From Saccharopolyspora shandongensis (GTDB lineage: Bacteria > Actinomycetota > Actinomycetes > Mycobacteriales > Pseudonocardiaceae), in the NCBI RefSeq assembly GCF_900106995.1, contig NZ_FNOK01000016.1, positions 1 through 64,000 on the forward strand: a DNA stretch of 64,000 nt, read 5' to 3'. Position 1 is the stretch's first letter; each line of letters opens with the position of its first letter. The translations under genes and the position numbers were made by a program. Positions 57,192 through 64,000 of this stretch are shown one piece after another. The notes under the pieces are model-generated. The model worked only from the letters and a program-made list of their open reading frames with translations, made no database searches and was not told where the DNA came from.

Positions 57192-57242
57192 GGAGAGAAC
57201 GGTAAGGAGGTGTTGCTTCGGCGTGGAGCGAAGTGTTGTGGA

Positions 57243-57929
57243 CTACGCCGTGAGTTGCTTCGTCGTCGCGCGAAGTCCGGCGCCGGCGTTGCCGGTGATC
57301 GGCTCCCCATGGCCGAAGCAGGCGACCTCGGTGTCGAGTTCCGCGAGGCGGTGGAACGACTCGATGGTTCGCGCGCGATCGACGTTGAATGTGCCGAGCA
57401 TCAGCCGACCGACGTTGGCGATGGTGTCTCCGGTGAAGAGAATCCGGCTCCTTGACAAGTAAACAGCGATGCTTCCACCGGTGTGCCCCGGGATGGAGAG
57501 CACCTGTGCACCGCCGCCGAAGTCCAGCACGTCGCCGTCGGCGAGCTCCTGGTCGACGGGGCAGGGCGGCGGCGACGGGAGAGTCGGAGCGATGCTCTCG
57601 AAGAGGGGACGTTCCCAGTCGAGCAGCACCGGATCGGCCTGCTTCCGCTCACCACGTACGACGGGTGCGTCCGCGCTGTGGGCCAGCACGGGTGCGCCGG
57701 TCGCGGTGCGGAGTTCGGCAGCGGAACCGGTGTGGTCCTCGTGCCCGTGGGTGATGACGATCCGGTCGAGCTCGGCGTTCAGTTCGGCCAGTAGCCCCGT
57801 GATGGCCGGGCTGGATCCGGCGATACCGGTGTCGATGAGGGTTGCCGAGCGGCCCTCGCGCAACAGGTACGCCTGTCCGAACTCGAGCCGCAGGAAGTAC
57901 AGGTTCGGCACTATCTCGGTCACGTCCAT
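57243..57929 (-). CDS. Metallo-beta-lactamase-fold hydrolase
   Basis: A 228-residue MBL-fold enzyme: VITHGHEDHTGSAAEL (HxHxDH, about 57-72), SIPGHTGGSIAVYLS (His-3), FTGDTIANVGRLML (bridging Asp) and ACFGHGEPITGNA (final His). It lacks a beta-lactamase extension, so a glyoxalase II- or lactonase-like activity is more likely. It is oriented like the flavin-reductase-like gene (51-base gap), so they may be cotranscribed. Confidence 0.9.
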   Translation of the reverse strand: MDVTEIVPNLYFLRLEFGQAYLLREGRSATLIDTGIAGSSPAITGLLAELNAELDRIVITHGHEDHTGSAAELRTATGAPVLAHSADAPVVRGERKQADPVLLDWERPLFESIAPTLPSPPPCPVDQELADGDVLDFGGGAQVLSIPGHTGGSIAVYLSRSRILFTGDTIANVGRLMLGTFNVDRARTIESFHRLAELDTEVACFGHGEPITGNAGAGLRATTKQLTA

Positions 57930-58070
57930 GCCGGCAACCTAAGCCACTTCCCGGCCGCCCCTTCCGGTTTTCGTTGCAGGCGAACAGGTTTGACGCGCGG
58001 CCGGAGACCCAGCACCCGGGCCGCGAAAATCGGCGCGACATCCGCTGAGGCGCTCCGTTATGCTCGGCGC

Positions 58071-58097
58071 ATGGCCTACGAGCAGTACTACCTCTGA
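58071..58097 (+). CDS. Eight-codon leader-peptide candidate MAYEQYYL
   Basis: An ATG with a -10-like TATGCT 7 bases before it, suggesting a leaderless start, encodes MAYEQYYL and stops at TGA. Two small hairpins, GCCGC/GCGGC at 58105-58118 and GGGCGG/CCGCCC at 58126-58142, follow within 8 bases, and the glycosyltransferase starts 244 bases downstream. The layout resembles leader-peptide attenuation of macrolide-resistance genes; peptide sequence and distance are not diagnostic. Confidence 0.35.
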   Translation: MAYEQYYL

Positions 58098-58104
58098 TCA
58101 GGAC

Positions 58105-58142
58105 GCCGCGATGGCGGCGGCCCCCGGGCGGCTACACCGCCC
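58105..58142. promoter_or_regulatory. Two small hairpins after the leader peptide
   Basis: GCCGC-GATG-GCGGC (58105-58118) and GGGCGG-CTACA-CCGCCC (58126-58142). No T-run follows; the second could be an attenuator element. Confidence 0.35.
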
Positions 58143-58341
58143 GATCTTTCCGCACTTCGGTGCGCATCATTCCCAGTCCGGGAATCCACCGCTCGCACAT
58201 TCCGAGCGCTGACCGCTGATGTTCTGCCGTCCGCGTTCAGGTGTTCGGTGCGAGGCGGTTGCATGCGACCGGTGCGGCGATCCGATTGCCTTTCACGCTC
58301 CTCGCTGGGGCGAGGGCGTTTCTGACCAGGAGTAGAACCAG

Positions 58342-59526
58342 ATGGCCGACACGGCTCAGAACAGCTACCGCACCAGGCCCGCGCACATCGCGTTCATGTC
58401 GATGCCGGCGCACGGGCACGTGAACCCGGGCCTCGGGCTGGTCGCCGAACTGGTGGCCCGCGGGCACCGCGTCACGTACGCGACGACCGACGACTTCGCG
58501 CCACAGGTGGCGGAGGCCGGCGCGACGCCGGTCCGCTACACCTCGACGCTGCCGGGATCGTCGGCGGATGCGCAGGAATGGCCGGAGGAACAGGTCGCGG
58601 CCCAGGAGATGTTCCTCGAAGAGATGATGGCCGTGGTGCCGCAGCTCGAACAGGCGTACGCGGCCGACCGGCCGGACCTCATCGTGTACGACGTCGCGGG
58701 CTTCCAGGCGCTCGTACTGTCGGAGAAGTGGCAGGTGCCCCGCCTCCAGTTGTCGCCGACCCACGTGTACTTCGAGGGCATCGAGGAGACCTTCGGCATC
58801 GAGTTCTCGCCGGAGGCCCTCGCGGTGCAGGCGAAGTACGACGAGTACTTCGCCCAGCAGGGCACCGAGCTGGTCTTCCGCGACGTGGAGAAGTCGAACC
58901 GCTGCGTCGTGACCATTCCCCGCTCCTTCCAGTACTTCGGGGAACGGGTCTCGGACTCCTACACCTTCGTGGGGCCGATGCTGACTGAGCGCGCGTTCCA
59001 GGACGATTGGCAGGCGCCGGACTCCCGTCCGGTGCTCGTGATCTCCCTGGGTTCGGCCTACAACAACCGGGTGGAGTTCTACCGCAAGTGCCTGCGTGCG
59101 TTCGCCGATCTCGACTGGCACGTGGTGATGTCGGTGGGGCGGTCGACCGATCCGGCGGAACTCGGTGAGATCCCGCCGAACTTCGATGTGCGGCAATGGA
59201 TTCCGCAGTTGCGGGTGTTGTCGCAGGCCAGCGCGTTCATCACGCACGCGGGCATGGGCGGCACGATGGAGGGCCTGTACCACGAGGTGCCGCTGATCGC
59301 GGTTCCGCAGGCGGCCGACCAGTTCATGAATGCGGCCCGGATCGGAGAACTCCAGCTGGGCACGCAGGTCGATTGCGAGTCGGTGACCCCGGAGCAGCTG
59401 CGGGCCGCTTTGGAGCAGGTTACGTCGAGCGAGGTGATCCGGCTGCGGTTGAAGGAGATGCGGCGGGAGATCCTGGAATCCGGCGGCCTGCGACGGGCCG
59501 CTGAAATCGTCGAGTCCCTGCTCTGA
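58342..59526 (+). CDS. Macrolide-type glycosyltransferase (MGT/OleD family)
   Basis: A 394-residue GT1 enzyme. N-terminal: HIAFMSMPAHGHVNPGLGLV (His as catalytic base), ELVARGHRVTYATTDDFAPQ. The C-terminal UDP-sugar domain: VLVISLGSAYNNRVEFYRKC, RQWIPQLRVLSQASAFITHA, GMGGTMEGLYHEVPLIAVPQ and AADQ. This group glucosylates and inactivates macrolides (OleD, Mgt) or finishes natural products. ATG at 58342 follows CCAGGAG. It ends with a hairpin and is not in a biosynthetic cluster, so resistance or detoxification is more likely than biosynthesis. Confidence 0.92.
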   Translation: MADTAQNSYRTRPAHIAFMSMPAHGHVNPGLGLVAELVARGHRVTYATTDDFAPQVAEAGATPVRYTSTLPGSSADAQEWPEEQVAAQEMFLEEMMAVVPQLEQAYAADRPDLIVYDVAGFQALVLSEKWQVPRLQLSPTHVYFEGIEETFGIEFSPEALAVQAKYDEYFAQQGTELVFRDVEKSNRCVVTIPRSFQYFGERVSDSYTFVGPMLTERAFQDDWQAPDSRPVLVISLGSAYNNRVEFYRKCLRAFADLDWHVVMSVGRSTDPAELGEIPPNFDVRQWIPQLRVLSQASAFITHAGMGGTMEGLYHEVPLIAVPQAADQFMNAARIGELQLGTQVDCESVTPEQLRAALEQVTSSEVIRLRLKEMRREILESGGLRRAAEIVESLL

Positions 59527-59541
59527 CGAAAGCGGTCGAGG

Positions 59542-59568
59542 TGGGCTGCCGAGCAATCGGGCAGCCCA
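59542..59568 (+). terminator. Terminator hairpin of the glycosyltransferase
   Basis: TGGGCTGCC and GGCAGCCCA with a 9-base loop (59551-59559), 15 bases after the stop. Confidence 0.7.
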
Positions 59569-59775
59569 TCATCCGCCGCCGGGCTGATGCCGCGTTCCAC
59601 GAGCGCCGAAGCCCGCTCTCGGTGTCGGCCCGGCCGAGCAAGCTCGCAATGCCGCAACACGGTCACAACGGACTTCCGGCGGCCTGGCCCTCCGGCGAGT
59701 GGCCCACCCACGGGTGAAACCGGAGACCGACCCTCCTCGCCGAACAGGTACCGCACGCCGGGCGCGAAGTGAATC

Positions 59776-59804
59776 TTGGAATTCGCTGTTCCGGTAGCTA
59801 TACC
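59776..59804 (+). promoter_or_regulatory. Promoter candidate of the sugar-acid operon
   Basis: TTGGAA (59776-59781), a 17-base spacer and TATACC (59799-59804) fit a housekeeping sigma promoter about 55 bases upstream of the first start codon. Confidence 0.55.
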
Positions 59805-59859
59805 TGAGGGCACGCGTTGCCGGGAGGAGCGCGGACGTGCCTGAGGCGAGGTGGACGTG

Positions 59860-61185
59860 ATGGCTGGGACGATCAGGGGGATTCGGACCTACGACATCCG
59901 GTTCCCCACCTCCCGCGAGCTGGACGGTTCGGACGCGATGAATCCGGACCCGGACTACTCGGCGTCCTACGTCGTGATCGACACCGATGCGGACGACGAG
60001 GTCGAGGGGCACGGCTTCGCCTTCACCATCGGCCGCGGCAACGACGTGCAGACCGCCGCGATCAAAGCCCTGGAACCGGCCCTGGCCGGCCGGGACCTCC
60101 AGCACACTCTGGACGATCTCGGCGGCATGTGGCGAGACCTGGTGCACGATTCCCAGCTGCGCTGGCTGGGCCCGGAGAAGGGCGTGGTGCACATGGCGAT
60201 CGCCGCCGTGATCAATGCGCTCTGGGACCTGAAGGCCAAGAGGGCCGGCAAGCCGCTGTGGCAGCTGCTCGCCGAGTCGACGCCGGAACAGCTGGTCGAC
60301 CTCGTCGACTTCCGCTACCTGAGCGATGCCCTGACCCCGGATGAAGCGCTGGACATCCTGCGCCGGGCCGAACCGGGGCGCGCCGCCCGGGCGGCGGAGC
60401 TCCGCGACGGCGGCTACCCGGCGTACACCACGACGCCGGGGTGGCTCGGGTATTCCGACGAGAAGTTGCGCAGGCTCTGCCGGGAGGCGGTCGACCTGGG
60501 GTTCCGGCAGCTGAAGCTCAAGGTCGGCGCAGACCTCGCGGACGACGTCCGCCGGATGCGGATCGCCCGCGAGGAGGTCGGCCCGGACATCCGTATCGCC
60601 GTCGACGCCAACCAGCGCTGGGACGTGGGGACCGCGATCGACTGGATCCGGGAACTCGCGCCGTTCGACCCGTGGTGGGTGGAGGAGCCGACCAGCCCGG
60701 ACGACGTGCTCGGCCACGCGGCCATCGCGCAGGCGATCGCGCCGGTCCGGGTCGCCACCGGCGAGCACGTGGCGAACCGGGTGGTGTTCAAGCAGATGTT
60801 GCAGGCGAACGCCCTGTCCTACCTGCAACTGGACGCCGCACGGGTGGCCGGTGTCAACGAGAACGTGGCGATCCTGTTGCTCGCGGCGAAGTTCGGGGTG
60901 CCGGTGTGCCCGCACGCGGGCGGGGTGGGCCTGTGCGAGCTGGTGCAGCACCTGGCCATGTTCGACTTCGTCGCGGTGTCGGGGTCGATGGAGGATCGGG
61001 TCATCGAGTACGTCGATCACCTGCACGAGCACTTCGTCGATCCGGTGACGATCCGCGGCGGCAACTACCTGGCACCCGACCGCCCCGGGTTCTCCGCACA
61101 GCTGCGACCGGAAACGCTGGTCGAGTACGCGTATCCCGACGGCCCGGTGTGGACGTCGAACGGGAGGGGACGGATGCATGAGTGA
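59860..61185 (+). CDS. L-fuconate dehydratase (enolase superfamily)
   Basis: A 441-residue mandelate-racemase-like enolase. It has an N-terminal capping domain and a barrel with the KxK motif in [11 protein letters not shown], metal ligands D in VDANQRWD, E in [10 protein letters not shown] and E in [10 protein letters not shown], and His in [31 protein letters not shown] and the length match L-fuconate dehydratases (FucD). It dehydrates fuconate to 2-keto-3-deoxyfuconate. ATG at 59860 has GCGAGG 8 bases before; a GTG at 59851 would be 3 codons earlier. First gene of a four-gene operon. Confidence 0.93.
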   Translation: MAGTIRGIRTYDIRFPTSRELDGSDAMNPDPDYSASYVVIDTDADDEVEGHGFAFTIGRGNDVQTAAIKALEPALAGRDLQHTLDDLGGMWRDLVHDSQLRWLGPEKGVVHMAIAAVINALWDLKAKRAGKPLWQLLAESTPEQLVDLVDFRYLSDALTPDEALDILRRAEPGRAARAAELRDGGYPAYTTTPGWLGYSDEKLRRLCREAVDLGFRQLKLKVGADLADDVRRMRIAREEVGPDIRIAVDANQRWDVGTAIDWIRELAPFDPWWVEEPTSPDDVLGHAAIAQAIAPVRVATGEHVANRVVFKQMLQANALSYLQLDAARVAGVNENVAILLLAAKFGVPVCPHAGGVGLCELVQHLAMFDFVAVSGSMEDRVIEYVDHLHEHFVDPVTIRGGNYLAPDRPGFSAQLRPETLVEYAYPDGPVWTSNGRGRMHE

Positions 61186-61927
61186 ATTCGCCGGACGGAC
61201 CGCCGTCGTCACCGGGGCCGGTTCGGGCATCGGGCTGGCGGTCGCCACCGAGCTGGCCGCGCGCGGAGCCGCCGTCGCCGCCCTGGACCTCGATCCGTCC
61301 GGCACGCCGGCGGACGTGCTGGGGTTGCGCTGCGACGTGACGGACGAGGAGTCGGTGTCCGCCGCCGTCGAAGAGGTGGTGCAGCGGCTCGGCGGCGTGG
61401 ACGTCCTGGTCAACAACGCCGGAATCGGTGCTCAGGGCACCGTTGAGACCAACGCCTACGACGAGTGGAACAAGGTCTTCGACGTCAACGTCCTGGGCAT
61501 CGTGCGCACGACCCGGGCGTGCCTGCCGCACCTGCGCCGGTCCTCGGCCGCGGCGATCGTGAACACCTGCTCGATCGCGGCCACCGCAGGACTGCCCAAC
61601 CGGGCGCTCTACAGCGCGAGCAAGGGGGCGGTGCTGTCGCTGACCATGGCGATGGCCGCCGACCACGTGACGGAGGGAATCCGCGTCAACTGCGTCAATC
61701 CAGGCACCGTCGACACTCCGTGGGTGCGCCGACTGCTCGAGGCGGCCGACGACCCGGAGGCGGAGCTGCGCGCGTTGCAGGCCCGCCAGCCCAGCGGGCG
61801 GCTCGTGTCGGCGGCCGAGGTGGCGGGGGCCGTTACCTACCTCGCCGGTCCGGCGGCCGGGGCGACCACCGGCACGGCGCTCGCCGTGGACGGCGGAATG
61901 CAGGGCCTGCGCCTGCGGAAGAGCTGA
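61178..61927 (+). CDS. Short-chain dehydrogenase (2-keto-3-deoxy-L-fuconate dehydrogenase type)
   Basis: A 249-residue [23 protein letters not shown] (NAD-binding), [20 protein letters not shown], catalytic [20 protein letters not shown] (Tyr and Lys), and [14 protein letters not shown]. It should oxidise 2-keto-3-deoxyfuconate in the fucose pathway. The ATG at 61178 overlaps the dehydratase stop by 8 bases. Confidence 0.9.
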   Translation: MSEFAGRTAVVTGAGSGIGLAVATELAARGAAVAALDLDPSGTPADVLGLRCDVTDEESVSAAVEEVVQRLGGVDVLVNNAGIGAQGTVETNAYDEWNKVFDVNVLGIVRTTRACLPHLRRSSAAAIVNTCSIAATAGLPNRALYSASKGAVLSLTMAMAADHVTEGIRVNCVNPGTVDTPWVRRLLEAADDPEAELRALQARQPSGRLVSAAEVAGAVTYLAGPAAGATTGTALAVDGGMQGLRLRKS

Positions 61928-61940
61928 GAGGAAGCCGGAG

Positions 61941-62267
61941 ATGCAGCGAATCGCCCTGCACACCAAGCTGAAACCCGGCAAGGAAGCGGAGTACGAGCAG
62001 GTGCACGCGGTGATCCCGGCGGAGCTGGATGCGGCCCTCCGCGCCGCGGGCGTGCACAGCTGGCGGATCTGGCGCGACGGCCAGGACTTGTTCCACGTGG
62101 TGGAGGTCGAGGACTACCAGGCGATGCGGCATGCGCTGCGCGACCATCCGGCGAACGTCGCCTGGCAGGCCACGATGTCCGAGCTGCTGGCCGTCGAGGA
62201 CGACTACTCGGGCACCGACACCGGCCTGCCGCAGGTGTGGGAGCTGCCCGGGAGTGGGGGCGCATGA
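61941..62267 (+). CDS. L-rhamnose/L-fucose mutarotase-type protein
   Basis: A 108-residue protein of the rhamnose-mutarotase family: MQRIALHTKLKPGKEAEYEQ, YEQVHAVIPAELDAALRAAG, VHSWRIWRDGQDLFHVVEVE and the conserved His22-like residue. It interconverts alpha and beta anomers of the sugar before dehydrogenation. The stop overlaps the next start (ATGA). Confidence 0.9.
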   Translation: MQRIALHTKLKPGKEAEYEQVHAVIPAELDAALRAAGVHSWRIWRDGQDLFHVVEVEDYQAMRHALRDHPANVAWQATMSELLAVEDDYSGTDTGLPQVWELPGSGGA

Positions 62268-63253
62268 AGTCCGTTCGGCTGGGCGGATCGGCGGTTGCGG
62301 TCTCGGCGCTCGGATTCGGCGGCGCGGTGATCGGCAACCTCTACCGCGCGGTGGACGAGGACACCGCGTTCGGAGCGGTGGATGCGGCGTGGAACGCGGG
62401 CATCCGCTTCTTCGACACCGCCCCGCACTACGGGCTCGGGCTCGCCGAGCGACGACTCGGCCGGGCCCTCGCCGGGCGGCCGCGGGACGAGTTGGTCGTG
62501 TCGACCAAGGTCGGCCGGCTGCTCGTACCCGATCCACGCGGCTCGGCGCGGCGGGACGACGCGGGCTTCGACGTTCCCGCAGACCACCGGAGGGTGTGGG
62601 ACTTCAGCGCGGACGGGGTGCGGCGTTCGCTGGATGCCAGCCTGCACCGGCTCGGCTTGGACCGGATCGACGTCGTGCTGATCCACGACCCGGACGACCA
62701 CTGGGAACAGGCCGTCGGCGAGGCGTACCCGGCCCTGCACGAGCTCCGATCGCAGGGCGTGATCGGCGCGGTCGGGGTCGGCATGAACCAGTGGCGGATG
62801 CTGGAGCGGTTCGCCGCCGAAACCGACGTCGACGCGGTTCTGCTGGCGGGCCGGTACACCTTGCTCGAGCAGTCCGCAGTGGACACCATGTTGCCGACGT
62901 GCCTCCGGCGCAACGTATCGGTGCTCGCGGCCGGTGTCTTCAACGGCGGGGTACTGGCCACCGACGAGCCAGGCCCGGAAGCGATGTACGACTACGCCCC
63001 GGCCGCGCCGGAGGTGCGGGCGCGCGTGACGCGGATGGCCGAGGTGATCCACCGGCACGGCGCGAGCGTGCCGCAGGTGGCGATGGCTTTCGTCGCTTCG
63101 CATCCGGCCGTCGCGAGCGTCGTGGTGGGCGCTCGATCCGCGGCGGAGGTCCGGGGCAACGCCGAACTGTTCGGTCGCGCGATCCCGGCCGAGCTCTGGG
63201 GCGACCTGATCGCGGAGGGCCTGCTACGTCCCGACTCGGTGCTTCCGGTCTGA
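62264..63253 (+). CDS. Aldo/keto reductase, L-fucose dehydrogenase type
   Basis: A 329-residue AKR: FGGAVIGNLYRAVDEDTAFG, FFDTAPHYGLGLAERRLGRA (catalytic D and Y), TKVGRLLVPDPRGSA, and VLIHDPDDHWEQAV. PDPRGSARRDDAGFDVP is typical of the L-fucose/D-threo-aldose dehydrogenase group. It would oxidise fucose to fucono-lactone as the first step of the operon's pathway. ATG at 62264 overlaps the mutarotase stop; a fuconolactonase gene is not in the window. Confidence 0.9.
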   Translation: MKSVRLGGSAVAVSALGFGGAVIGNLYRAVDEDTAFGAVDAAWNAGIRFFDTAPHYGLGLAERRLGRALAGRPRDELVVSTKVGRLLVPDPRGSARRDDAGFDVPADHRRVWDFSADGVRRSLDASLHRLGLDRIDVVLIHDPDDHWEQAVGEAYPALHELRSQGVIGAVGVGMNQWRMLERFAAETDVDAVLLAGRYTLLEQSAVDTMLPTCLRRNVSVLAAGVFNGGVLATDEPGPEAMYDYAPAAPEVRARVTRMAEVIHRHGASVPQVAMAFVASHPAVASVVVGARSAAEVRGNAELFGRAIPAELWGDLIAEGLLRPDSVLPV

Positions 63254-63342
63254 CCCGGTTGTCGGGTTATTCAGTTGACCTCGAGCGCGGTGGAGGTCCT
63301 AGCTTGGGAAGTGATCATCGAACGCTCTGAGGGGATTTCTTC

Positions 63343-64000
63343 ATGACCGTGTTGGTAACCGGCGCGACGGGGAACGTCGGACGGCGCCTGGTGGATCGCC
63401 TGCTGGCTGCCGGGACGCAGGTGCGGGCGTTGACCAGGCGCCCGGAAGCGGCCGGGCTACCGGGTGATGTCGAGGTGCTCCGGGGCGACCTCGCCGATGC
63501 GGATGCGCTGGCGACGGCGCTGGCCGGGGTCGACGGCGTGTTCCTGTTCCCGGTGCCCGAAGGGATCGAGGCGTTCGTCGAGCGGGCGAAGGCGGCCGGT
63601 GTCCGACGTGTCGTTGTGTTGTCGTCGAAGGCGGTGGAGTTCGCCGACGGCAACGCGATCGGCGAGCGGCACCGGGTGATCGAGGAAGCCGTGGAAGCGG
63701 GCGGCTTCGAGTGGACGTTCCTGCGGCCCGGCGCGTTCGCGACCAACACCCTGGCCTGGGCCGACTCGATCCGCGCCGAAGGAGTCGTCCGCGAGCCGTT
63801 CGTCGATGCCCAGCAGACGCCGATCCACGAGGACGACATCGCGGCGGTGGCGGAGACCGCACTGCTGGAGGACGGGCACGCCGGAGCGGTCTACGCGCTG
63901 AGCGGGCCGGAGGCGCTCACGGTGCGCGAGCAGGTGCAGGCGATCAGCGCCGCGATCGGCCGCGAGGTCGGGCTTGAGGAGCAGACGCTGGAGCAGGCCC
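63343..64000 (+). CDS. NAD(P)H-binding NmrA-like protein, cut by right window edge
   Basis: An atypical SDR (NmrA/quinone-oxidoreductase-type): MTVLVTGATGNVGRRLVDRL (GxxGxxG), RPEAAGLPGDVEVLRGDLAD, ALAGVDGVFLFPVPEGIEAF, and LRPGAFATNTLAWADSIRAE. About 219 residues are visible; typical full length is about 280. ATG follows GAGGGG with 10-base spacing. Role unknown. Confidence 0.87.
   Translation, partial: MTVLVTGATGNVGRRLVDRLLAAGTQVRALTRRPEAAGLPGDVEVLRGDLADADALATALAGVDGVFLFPVPEGIEAFVERAKAAGVRRVVVLSSKAVEFADGNAIGERHRVIEEAVEAGGFEWTFLRPGAFATNTLAWADSIRAEGVVREPFVDAQQTPIHEDDIAAVAETALLEDGHAGAVYALSGPEALTVREQVQAISAAIGREVGLEEQTLEQA

Larger units (their letters stand above)
57930..58341. other. Long leader region upstream of the glycosyltransferase
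   Basis: About 410 bases. Besides the possible leader peptide at 58071-58097 and two hairpins (58105-58118, 58126-58142), no other feature stands out. The region before 58050 serves as promoter space for both this unit and the MBL gene. Confidence 0.5.
59527..59859. other. Intergenic region before the fucose-type operon
   Basis: Holds the glycosyltransferase terminator (59542-59568) and the promoter candidate at 59776-59804. The middle 200 bases show no supported gene. Confidence 0.5.

Noticed and set aside
58342..59526. Natural-product biosynthetic cluster around the glycosyltransferase
   Set aside because: Neighbours are sugar catabolism, MBL and TPR genes; no polyketide, peptide synthetase or deoxysugar genes are in the window.
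1..64000. tRNA, rRNA or attachment-site genes
   Set aside because: No T-loop or anticodon arm pattern (for example GTTCGAATCC with matching acceptor) was found in any intergenic space.

Overview
The window is strongly GC-rich DNA with GTG and TTG starts, dense overlapping operons, F420-dependent enzymes, Tat-exported PhoX-like proteins, XRE/DUF397 pairs and a Rv3303c (LpdA)-type flavoprotein. This points to a filamentous actinomycete, most likely a Pseudonocardiaceae member such as Saccharopolyspora. The genus is inference; no rRNA or tRNA gene was seen to confirm it.

Layout. 1-7.4 kb: the tail of an IS630 transposase, a deoC operon with two aldehyde dehydrogenase genes (the second lacks the catalytic domain), a lipoprotein/membrane-protein pair, and a MerR regulator facing a frameshifted class IV aminotransferase. 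7.4-13.0 kb: a tightly overlapping five-gene operon of unknown function. It encodes a polyampholytic protein with a roughly 130-residue Glu/Asp tract, an HEVSH...E zinc metallopeptidase and three unrecognised proteins, with a LuxR-type regulator divergent from it. This is the best candidate for an undescribed system. 13.8-26.1 kb: a secreted tripeptidyl aminopeptidase, a methyltransferase, an XRE/DUF397 pair, two tandem Tat-exported PhoX-like proteins, a formaldehyde dehydrogenase-like enzyme, and two regulator/oxidoreductase pairs. 26.1-36.1 kb: two inverted copies of a structured repeat, upp, a chitinase with two DasR-like boxes, a CopG/Doc-like pair with a degenerate Fic motif, a phosphohexomutase/pentomutase-type enzyme, purine nucleoside phosphorylase and a membrane Ser/Thr kinase. 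36.5-42.6 kb: a complete seven-subunit Mrp antiporter operon. 43.5-54.7 kb: two M20 amidohydrolases, an AbiEi-like protein without its nuclease part, a sugar-kinase cluster (two FGGY kinases, a HAD protein, a DeoR regulator), a WYL-regulator pseudogene, a GGCT-like protein and LpdA. 54.8-64 kb: small redox and regulatory genes, a macrolide-type glycosyltransferase with a possible leader peptide, and an L-fucose-type oxidative catabolic operon, ending in a partial NmrA-like gene.

How the genes work together. DeoC, UPRT, the phosphomutase and PNP form a dispersed nucleoside-salvage set. From memory, upp, the phosphomutase, PNP, the two amidohydrolases, the GGCT-like gene and lpdA appear in the same relative order as Mycobacterium tuberculosis Rv3309c to Rv3303c, expanded here by inserted cargo. 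The fucose operon supplies mutarotase, dehydrogenase, dehydratase and a second dehydrogenase. The Mrp operon handles Na+/pH homeostasis.

Noncoding DNA carries unusual structure. A repeat of about 240-270 bp is present in three near-complete copies and one truncated copy, and its nested stems keep pairing through changes on both sides. A second family of hairpins shares GTCGTGAGTGG-like outer arms at gene ends. All functional statements rest on reading motifs by eye; no database search was run.
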